A stretch of 50,233 nt of DNA, from contig NZ_JAUEPM010000012.1 of assembly GCF_030406385.1 (NCBI RefSeq), forward strand, positions 1-50,233. Reading direction: 5' to 3'. Below, piece by piece: positions 44,846-50,233 of the stretch (position 1 is its first letter; the number at the start of each line of letters is the position of its first letter). The translations under genes and the position numbers were made by a program. The notes below the pieces were generated by a model, which saw only the letters and a list, made by a program, of their open reading frames with translations, searched no databases and was not told the origin of the DNA. This stretch comes from Microbacterium oryzae. Lineage in GTDB: Bacteria; Actinomycetota; Actinomycetes; Actinomycetales; Microbacteriaceae.

Positions 44846-46530
44846 TCGTCGTTCCCCTCATCGTCAGGTTCGACGGCAGCGTCGCCGGCACGATACTTTC
44901 GGCCGCCGGGAAGGTGAGTCTCGGGAATCGGCGAGTCCAGCGAGAGGATGATCGATCGAGGTTTGATCGAGGTCTCGATGTATTCGATCTCTTCCGGCGA
45001 GAGTCCATACCGTGCGAAGAGATCTGAGTCAGTCCAACGTCGTGTCATGTCGAGCATCGGAACGAATCGAAAGCGATCGGGTGTCACGTGCTGCGAAATC
45101 TTCCGCTGCAGGACGAGGAAGCGCACGAACTTCGTCGCGAGATAGTACGCGAAGTTTTCCGTCTCTTCCCGGGTAGAGAACATGCCCGGGATGAAGTAGG
45201 TCTGAGTACACGCCGACCCCGGTGCCAAAGCGATGGGTTCGCCGAGAACGACGTCGATGATGTTCCCTTCATCGTCCTCAGGGGTATCTCCTGACGAGAC
45301 CATGGGGAGGATGACTTTCCACCTGTCGATCCATTCGTGGTTGCGTTCGATTTGATCGGGGCGGCTGTATCCGATCTTGGTCGCATAGATCAGTGGAACT
45401 GCTCCCTCGAATGGTTCCGCGACGCTCCCCTTGTAGTTTGAACGCATGGTGAGACCAAACGGCTTGGTGACGCTAGAAATGTCCTCAACCGTTTGGGGTT
45501 CCGCTGCCGAGATCACTTTGCGGATGATTGATAGCGCTCTGTTGTCTCGGACAACGACTCCGTCACCCTCGCGAAGATCGCGCGTAACAGAAGATTTGAG
45601 TTCGCCGCGCACTCGCGTCTGGAACTCAACATCGCCGTCATAGTCGCGGTCCCACAGGAAGTATGAGACGCCCCCGCGAATCTTCACTTGGGGAAAGACG
45701 TCGTAGATCTTGGGGTTATTGACCAGGATGCGAAGTCGCCTATCCGCAATCATTCGATCCCGGAAGTTGTCCATGCCCTTTCCGCCCGCGAACCATCGTG
45801 AAGGTGTAATCATGACTACATACCGAGGGTTCATGGCGATCGCTCGCTCGACGAAGAGGTGGTAGATACTCGAAGCCGTCTTGCCGTGGCCCTCCGTTCC
45901 CATCTGGTAGGGCGGGTTCCCGATGATCACGTCAAATTTCATCGTGCCCATCTCCTTCGTCGGATAGGTTTTGTGAATGAACGAATAGGCGTAAGACTCG
46001 CGCTGGTCTCGGATGAGCTTCGACGGCGCCTTGCAGAGCGAACACTTATCTCCTTTGCGGGTCAACGTGTGCTCAGTCTCGACGAACGGCACGTTACCGT
46101 CAGGCGAATCAAACTGGACTACGAGACCAGCGAGTCCCAGGTCCTTGACTTCCTTACCCGTCGCGTTCTTCGTCTGGTAGAGAGAGCGACGGGTGATCTC
46201 CCCGTTGATCTGAGTCGTCGCCGCGCCGAAGATCATGTTCTTCACAATGTGCTCGCGGCGTTTCTGGCCATCCGGTTCCCACGCGGCGAGGCCGACCATT
46301 AGTCGCCTGAATGCCTCGCGAAGGAAGATGCCCGATTTCGCCGCGGGGTCGAGCCACGTGTAGTGCGGCTCCGACCAGACATGCTCGGGCAAAATGTCGA
46401 GCATCGCCGCGACGACCTTGGGAGGCGTATAGACGTCGTCGTTCGGCAGCTGGGCAAGCGTCTCGAGCACATCCGGAACTTGCAGGTCGGGGGGCTGCTT
46501 CGCCGCCGCTGCGACTGCTTCCGCGGTCAA
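44842..46530 (-). CDS. Eco57I-type adenine DNA methyltransferase
   Basis: A 562-residue N6-adenine DNA methyltransferase. DDVYTPPKVVAAML precedes SAM motif I LDPAAKSGIFLREA (60-73); the paired cysteines C163-x2-C166 in KCSLCKAP could bind zinc; catalytic motif IV is N205-P-P-Y208 in FDVIIGNPPYQMG. The C-terminal 300 residues (SRWFAGGKGMDNFRDRM, ...LRILVNNPKIYDVFPQVKI) look like a TaqI/Eco57I target-recognition region. It overlaps both neighbours by 4 bp. It provides self-modification for the operon's nucleases. Confidence 0.88.
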   Translation of the reverse strand: MTAEAVAAAAKQPPDLQVPDVLETLAQLPNDDVYTPPKVVAAMLDILPEHVWSEPHYTWLDPAAKSGIFLREAFRRLMVGLAAWEPDGQKRREHIVKNMIFGAATTQINGEITRRSLYQTKNATGKEVKDLGLAGLVVQFDSPDGNVPFVETEHTLTRKGDKCSLCKAPSKLIRDQRESYAYSFIHKTYPTKEMGTMKFDVIIGNPPYQMGTEGHGKTASSIYHLFVERAIAMNPRYVVMITPSRWFAGGKGMDNFRDRMIADRRLRILVNNPKIYDVFPQVKIRGGVSYFLWDRDYDGDVEFQTRVRGELKSSVTRDLREGDGVVVRDNRALSIIRKVISAAEPQTVEDISSVTKPFGLTMRSNYKGSVAEPFEGAVPLIYATKIGYSRPDQIERNHEWIDRWKVILPMVSSGDTPEDDEGNIIDVVLGEPIALAPGSACTQTYFIPGMFSTREETENFAYYLATKFVRFLVLQRKISQHVTPDRFRFVPMLDMTRRWTDSDLFARYGLSPEEIEYIETSIKPRSIILSLDSPIPETHLPGGRKYRAGDAAVEPDDEGNDE

Positions 46531-47141
46531 CTCCCGAGCTCCGAATAGTGCACCGTCGGCAGAGCCGTGGGCGGCTCGTAGAACAGGTCGACCATCGGTA
46601 CCTCCAACTCCGACGGTACGCGCTGGAATCGTTCCCCCTCCAGCGGCGTGTACTCGACAAACAGGATCTGATCGGCCGCGTTCAGTGAGTCACCGACGAC
46701 GACGTTGGTCGTGATGATCGCTTCGGCTGCACGCACGAAACCCTCCGTTCCGGGCTTCCTCCACAACACGTGGGCCGCATCAATCACCATCATCATTCGT
46801 TCGCGCGCCTCTTCGACGTTTTCTTCATTGATATCGACGCCGTACGTCGAGGCGAGGCAGCGCAGCAATGCGAACTCGTACCAGTTATCGCTGCCGCCGT
46901 GCGTCTTCTCGTTGATAGCGGCAACCTTGCGCTCGAGTATCGCGACGAGGAAGTTGCCATCGCCAGCCGCCGGTTCCAGGAACCGAGTGTCGATGTGTGC
47001 GAAGGCGTCGGGAATGAGGTCTAGCATCGCCTCCACCTCACGCGGCTGGGTATAGACCTCACCGAGATCGCGAACCCGCTCGCGAGACTTGATATGCCGC
47101 GGCTCCCTCATTGCAGTCCGTTCACTTGTCGCTACAACCAC
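46527..47141 (-). CDS. Methyltransferase-like subunit lacking catalytic motif
   Basis: A 204-residue protein with the start of an adenine DNA methylase: RERVRDLGEVYTQPREVEAML, SAM motif I FLEPAAGDGNFL (54-65), and YGVDINEENVEEARERM as motif II. It ends at GDSLNAADQILFVEY... without an NPPY motif, so it cannot methylate alone. It resembles the N-terminal part of its partner at 44842-46530 and may form a heteromeric enzyme or supply SAM binding. GTG 47141 is the farthest start; ATG 47111 (MREPRHIKSRERV) is also plausible. First gene of the leftward operon. Confidence 0.75.
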   Translation of the reverse strand: MVVATSERTAMREPRHIKSRERVRDLGEVYTQPREVEAMLDLIPDAFAHIDTRFLEPAAGDGNFLVAILERKVAAINEKTHGGSDNWYEFALLRCLASTYGVDINEENVEEARERMMMVIDAAHVLWRKPGTEGFVRAAEAIITTNVVVGDSLNAADQILFVEYTPLEGERFQRVPSELEVPMVDLFYEPPTALPTVHYSELGS

Positions 47142-47714
47142 GGGACCATTCTGTCGCCTCTGTGGGACATCACGTGACCAGTCGACGCTGAGTGGTGCTC
47201 GCGGAGGTCCCGATCGTCTTCGGGCACCGCTGGCTGGCTTTCACCACTTCGCGGCACGGAAGCATACGGGCCGATGAGTAGGGGCTCGGGGGCACCGAAG
47301 TGCATACGCATTCAATGGCTGAGTGTCGCGATCATGCTGGGCGGCGAGGTGCGGTGTACGCAGCGGTTCCTCGGGGAGTCATGGCGATGCGTACTGGCGG
47401 TGGGGTGACGGCGCTGCCGGCGGATCCGCAGACCCGTTACCGCCAGCGGAAGTGATAAGAGAGCAGGTTGCTCAGTTTTCAACGAGGCTCGCGATGCCTA
47501 GAACGCTCGATCTCGTCGTTGCGACGTCCAGCGAAGCGCGCTGAAGGGGCTTGTCGGAGCCCTTCGGAGGGCCTCGAGATTCTCGGATTGCGGAAATGCA
47601 ACGGCCAATAAGGCGCTCTGCTTGGTCTGACCACACTGGAGCCCCCTGGTCAGAAGCAAAAAGAAAACTCTGCCCTGAAGGGACTCGAGCGCATAGGTGG
47701 TGACCGCGCCACCT
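47142..47714. other. Island right flank and R-M promoter region
   Basis: About 570 bp with no convincing gene. It must contain the promoter of the leftward R-M operon. At 47664-47696 the stretch AACTCTGCCCTGAAGGGACT followed by CGAGCGCAT looks like the complement of a tRNA T-arm plus acceptor end and is weakly similar to 31822-31855 at the other island end. Confidence 0.4.
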
Positions 47715-48521
47715 CTACGGCGTCAACACCTCGACCCCGGCCGCGGCGAGCGTCGCCGCGAGCTCGGGGCTCGGCTGCTCGTCGGTGATCAGGTAATCCG
47801 CCTGCTCGAGCGGAACCACCTGAGCGAAGAGGCGACGGCCGAGCTTCGTCGAGTCCGCGAGGATCGCCACGCGGTCGGCGCGCTGGATCATCTCGGCCAT
47901 CATCGTCGCGTCCCCGAGGTTCGTGGTCGAGTACCCGGACTCGTGCACCGCGCCGACGGCGATCAGGGCGAGGTCGCAGCGGATGTCCACGTCGGGGGTG
48001 CTCGAGCTCAGCGCGAGTGACACCGGCCCCGTCGTCGCCTGCGTGATCGTGCGCACCGAACCTCCGAAGACGTAGAGGTCGCGGAACACCAGGGGCGAGA
48101 TCTCGCCCGGGATGCGCAGGTTGTTCGTCGCGATGGTGAGGTCCCGATGGTTGCGCAGCGCGCGGGCGACAGCGAGCGCCGTCGTGCCGGCGTTCAGCAT
48201 GATCACCGAGCCGTCCTCGACGAGGCCGGCGGCGACCTGGGCGATCTTCTCCTTCTCCGCCACCTGCATCCGCAGGCGCACGTCGAGGCCGCGGTCGCGC
48301 CCCTGGTTCTCCGCCGCGCTCACCGCCCCGCCGTGCGTGCGCACCACGACGCCAGCGCGATCCAGCTGATCGAGGTCGCGGCGGATGGTGTCGATCGAGA
48401 CGTTGAAGTGCTCGGCGAGGTCGCCGACGGTCACCCTGCCGAGCTCGTCGACATAGGCGGCGAGATCGGCCTTGCGTCCGGCCGGCAGCCGTCGTCCTCG
48501 AGCGGGAGCCTGCGCATCCAT
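47715..48521 (-). CDS. DeoR-family transcriptional regulator
   Basis: A 268-residue DeoR/GlpR regulator. The N-terminal winged helix reads VGDLAEHFNVSIDTIRRDLDQLDRAGVVVRTHGGAV, the diagnostic DeoR signature. The C-terminal DeoRC sugar-phosphate domain has IMLNAGTTALAVARAL, DLTIATNNL and VAILADSTKLGRRLF. It is divergent from a sugar-type ABC binding protein gene with repeated motifs in the 219-bp spacer, so it very likely represses that transporter and its pathway in response to a phosphorylated sugar. Confidence 0.92.
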   Translation of the reverse strand: MDAQAPARGRRLPAGRKADLAAYVDELGRVTVGDLAEHFNVSIDTIRRDLDQLDRAGVVVRTHGGAVSAAENQGRDRGLDVRLRMQVAEKEKIAQVAAGLVEDGSVIMLNAGTTALAVARALRNHRDLTIATNNLRIPGEISPLVFRDLYVFGGSVRTITQATTGPVSLALSSSTPDVDIRCDLALIAVGAVHESGYSTTNLGDATMMAEMIQRADRVAILADSTKLGRRLFAQVVPLEQADYLITDEQPSPELAATLAAAGVEVLTP

Positions 48522-48550
48522 GCCGTCATCTCTAGCACAGCAATGCAGGA

Positions 48551-48712
48551 AAACGGCAAGAAACCGCAGAAAGAGCACCAGCAGCACATCGACGCGCAGA
48601 CCCGGATACTGCGTCGCAGTCCGGTAACGGCGGCGATTCCGCTCTTGACTGCCGCCGCATCCTCCTGCATGCTCTTGCTTAAACAGGCATGAAACGGCAG
48701 AAGCCGGAGAAA
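48551..48712. promoter_or_regulatory. Repeated motif, candidate DeoR operators
   Basis: AAACGGCAAGAAACCGCAGA followed by AA (48551-48572) and AAACGGCAGAAGCCGGAGAA followed by A (48692-48712) are the same motif with one inserted base, about 140 bp apart in the divergent spacer. The second lies just upstream of the RBS of the binding-protein gene. Two distant sites would allow DNA looping by the DeoR protein. TTGACT at 48645 may be a -35. Confidence 0.5.
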
Positions 48713-48740
48713 TGCCGCAGGATCTCGAAGAGGAGAGACG

Positions 48741-50042
48741 ATGGCCATTCAACGGCGTATGCCCCGTCGCGCAGTGATGTTCGCGGGCCTCGCGACCACC
48801 GCGGCGACGGCCCTGGTGCTGTCCGGCTGCGGGTCGAGCGACTCCGGCGGCGGATCGGACTCCGCCGGCGGCGACGTGACGATCGAGTTCGCGCAGTGGT
48901 GGGAGCCCGAGCTGCCCGACGGTGAGTTCCGCGCCCTCATCGACAAGTTCGAGGAGGAGAACCCCGAGATCACGGTCGATCTCGTCAGCGGCCCCTACGC
49001 CTCCACGAAGGAGCAGCTGTTCGCCGGCGCCGCCTCCGGCACCATGCCCGATGTCGTCGGCCTCGACGGCGCGTGGGTCAACGACTTCGCCTCGCAGGGC
49101 GTCATCACCGACCTCACCGCGCTCATGGCCGAGAACGACTACGACGACAGCGAGCTGGCGAGCCAGATCAAGGTCGACGACAAGACCTACATGATCCCCG
49201 TCGTCAACTTCGTGTACCCCATGTTCACCAACGACGACCTGCTCGCCGAGGCCGGGGTCGACGCTCCGCCCACCACGCGCGAGGAGTTCGCCGACGCGGC
49301 CGAGAAGATCACGGCGCTCGGCGGCGACACCTCGGGATGGGTCCTGCCGCTCTCGCTCGAGGCGCCCAACGGCGTGCAGAACGACGTCATGTCGTGGGTG
49401 TGGGCATCCGGCGGATCGATGCTCGACGGCGGTCAGCCCGACCTCACGAACGACGACGTCACCTCGGCGACGGAGTTCATCGGCGACCTGTGGGACTCGG
49501 ACGTCATCGCCTCGGGCAGCTTCACGATGAAGGAGCAGGACAAGGTCGAGGAGTTCACCAACGGCCGGGTCGGCATGATGATCGACTCGCTCGCGCACAT
49601 CAACCTCATCCGCGAGACGAACCCCGACCTCAACTTCTCCATCTCGGCGCTCCCCGCCGAGGAGGGCTACGAGGGCGAGCGCGGCATCCCCTACGCCTCG
49701 TGGGGCATCGGCGTCGCCGAGAACTCCGAGAACAAGGAGGCCGCCTTCAAGCTCGTCTCGTTCCTCATGAGCGAGGAGACGAACTCCGAGCTGTCGACGA
49801 TGGCGAACGCCTTCCCCGGCAACACGAACTCGGTGCCCGCGTTCGTCGAGGACGACGAGCTGTTCGGCAAGGCGTTCGAGATCTACCAGGCGGGCTACCC
49901 GGCGAACGAGTTCACCGGCCTGCCCGTCGCGGAGGAGCTCATGCGCCAGCTCGGCGAGCAGCTGCAGTCGGCGCTGGATGGCCAGCAGTCGATCCCCGAC
50001 GCGCTGGAGAAGGCGCAGGCGTCCTGGGAATCCGAGTTCTGA
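48741..50042 (+). CDS. Sugar ABC transporter substrate-binding lipoprotein
   Basis: A 433-residue family 1 extracellular solute-binding protein (MalE/UgpB-like). It has a basic n-region, hydrophobic core and lipobox LSGC, then a Gly/Ser linker. VTIEFAQWWEPELPDGEFRA, FAGAASGTMPDVVGLDGAWV and NGRVGMMIDSLAHINLI are typical of carbohydrate-binding proteins. AAGAGGAGAG precedes ATG 48741. Permease genes would be expected next, but the sequence runs into poly-C about 25 bp after the stop. Confidence 0.93.
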   Translation: MAIQRRMPRRAVMFAGLATTAATALVLSGCGSSDSGGGSDSAGGDVTIEFAQWWEPELPDGEFRALIDKFEEENPEITVDLVSGPYASTKEQLFAGAASGTMPDVVGLDGAWVNDFASQGVITDLTALMAENDYDDSELASQIKVDDKTYMIPVVNFVYPMFTNDDLLAEAGVDAPPTTREEFADAAEKITALGGDTSGWVLPLSLEAPNGVQNDVMSWVWASGGSMLDGGQPDLTNDDVTSATEFIGDLWDSDVIASGSFTMKEQDKVEEFTNGRVGMMIDSLAHINLIRETNPDLNFSISALPAEEGYEGERGIPYASWGIGVAENSENKEAAFKLVSFLMSEETNSELSTMANAFPGNTNSVPAFVEDDELFGKAFEIYQAGYPANEFTGLPVAEELMRQLGEQLQSALDGQQSIPDALEKAQASWESEF

Positions 50043-50065
50043 CCCTCATCCCTCACGGTCGGGGG

Positions 50066-50107
50066 CCGCGGGGGCGGCGCCCCCCCCCCCCCCCCGCCCC
50101 CCCCCCA
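50066..50107. other. G/C homopolymer junction artefact
   Basis: GGGGCGGCG followed by about 40 almost pure C. The DNA after it belongs to an unrelated minus-strand gene rather than to transporter permeases. It is the same kind of artefact as at 1-153 and probably marks a contig end or misjoin. Confidence 0.8.
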
Positions 50108-50231
50108 CCTCCGCGAGGAAGCGCTCCTGCTGCTCGTCGCCCACCTGCACGATCGCGACATCGGTGAAGCCCGCGTCGACGAAGGGGCGCACGCTCTCGG
50201 CGAGGACGTCGAGATCGGGCCCGCACGCGAT
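50108..50231 (-). CDS. F420-dependent LLM-class oxidoreductase, C-terminal fragment
   Basis: The minus strand reads IACGPDLDVLAESVRPFVDA then GFTDVAIVQVGDEQQERFLA. This matches the C-terminal end of LLM-class F420-dependent oxidoreductases of the G6PDH-related type, whose last segment is AGFTDVALVQVGGxQxxF. The 5' part is beyond the window and the final residues are lost in poly-C, so it is truncated on both sides. It should not be read as part of the ABC transporter operon. Confidence 0.65.
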
Positions 50232-50233
50232 GG

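Larger units (their letters stand above)
31640..47700. mobile_element. Putative defence genomic island
   Basis: About 16 kb between purL and the DeoR/sugar-ABC locus. Codon use is visibly less GC-biased and intergenic gaps are longer than in both flanks. It carries a decayed HTH gene, three TIR genes, a SLATT-like membrane protein, an excisionase-type HTH protein and a four-gene restriction-modification operon. No integrase or transposase is visible, so the mobilisation route is unknown. Borders are approximate. Confidence 0.65.

Overview
The window reads as high-GC actinobacterial DNA, most likely from a Microbacteriaceae member (Microbacterium-like). Support comes from third-position G/C bias, the GAGCGAGCGAAGCGAG intergenic repeat, leaderless regulator genes and the family content. 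Taxonomy is inferred from style, not measured. Both ends (1-153 and about 50066-50107) are runs of C that cut into real genes, so the trustworthy sequence is about 154-50065.

Layout. (1) 154-7312: two tandem beta-lactamase-fold serine hydrolases behind an XRE/NB-ARC regulator, which is divergent from two alpha/beta hydrolases; then an autoregulated ArsR gene with a double SRPBCC protein. (2) 7436-13741: a PfkB sugar kinase divergent from a GntR-allophanate hydrolase-NMT1-type ABC transporter operon for a small nitrogen compound. (3) 14491-21098: a sugar-acid catabolic locus. A KDG-type kinase, an IclR regulator and a KDPG-type aldolase read left; a D-2-hydroxyacid dehydrogenase, an RraA-like aldolase, an MFS acid transporter and a galactarolactone-cycloisomerase-like enolase-superfamily enzyme read right from a shared IclR operator. 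(4) 21147-31608: mixed housekeeping genes (XRE-cupin regulator, flavin oxidoreductase, methyltransferase, CmtR-like metal sensor with a CDF exporter, VanZ/RDD protein, YetF-type protein, MRJP-like beta-propeller, purL), with several families of intergenic hairpins and tandem repeats. (5) about 31640-47700: a laterally acquired defence island with visibly higher A/T and less biased codons. It carries a decayed HTH gene, a TIR-STAND-TPR protein, a ThsB-like TIR protein overlapping a DUF4231/SLATT-like membrane protein, a third TIR protein, an excisionase-type HTH protein, and a four-gene restriction-modification operon (adenine methylase-like subunit, NPPY methylase, GmrSD-like DUF262/DUF1524 nuclease, GIY-YIG/T5orf172-helicase fusion). 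(6) 47715-50042: a DeoR regulator divergent from a sugar-type ABC substrate-binding lipoprotein, then a C-run junction into the tail of an F420-dependent LLM enzyme.

The strongest candidates for undescribed biology are the TIR plus SLATT-like pair at 35721-36993 and the four-gene nuclease/methylase operon at 40203-47141, set beside two further TIR genes.
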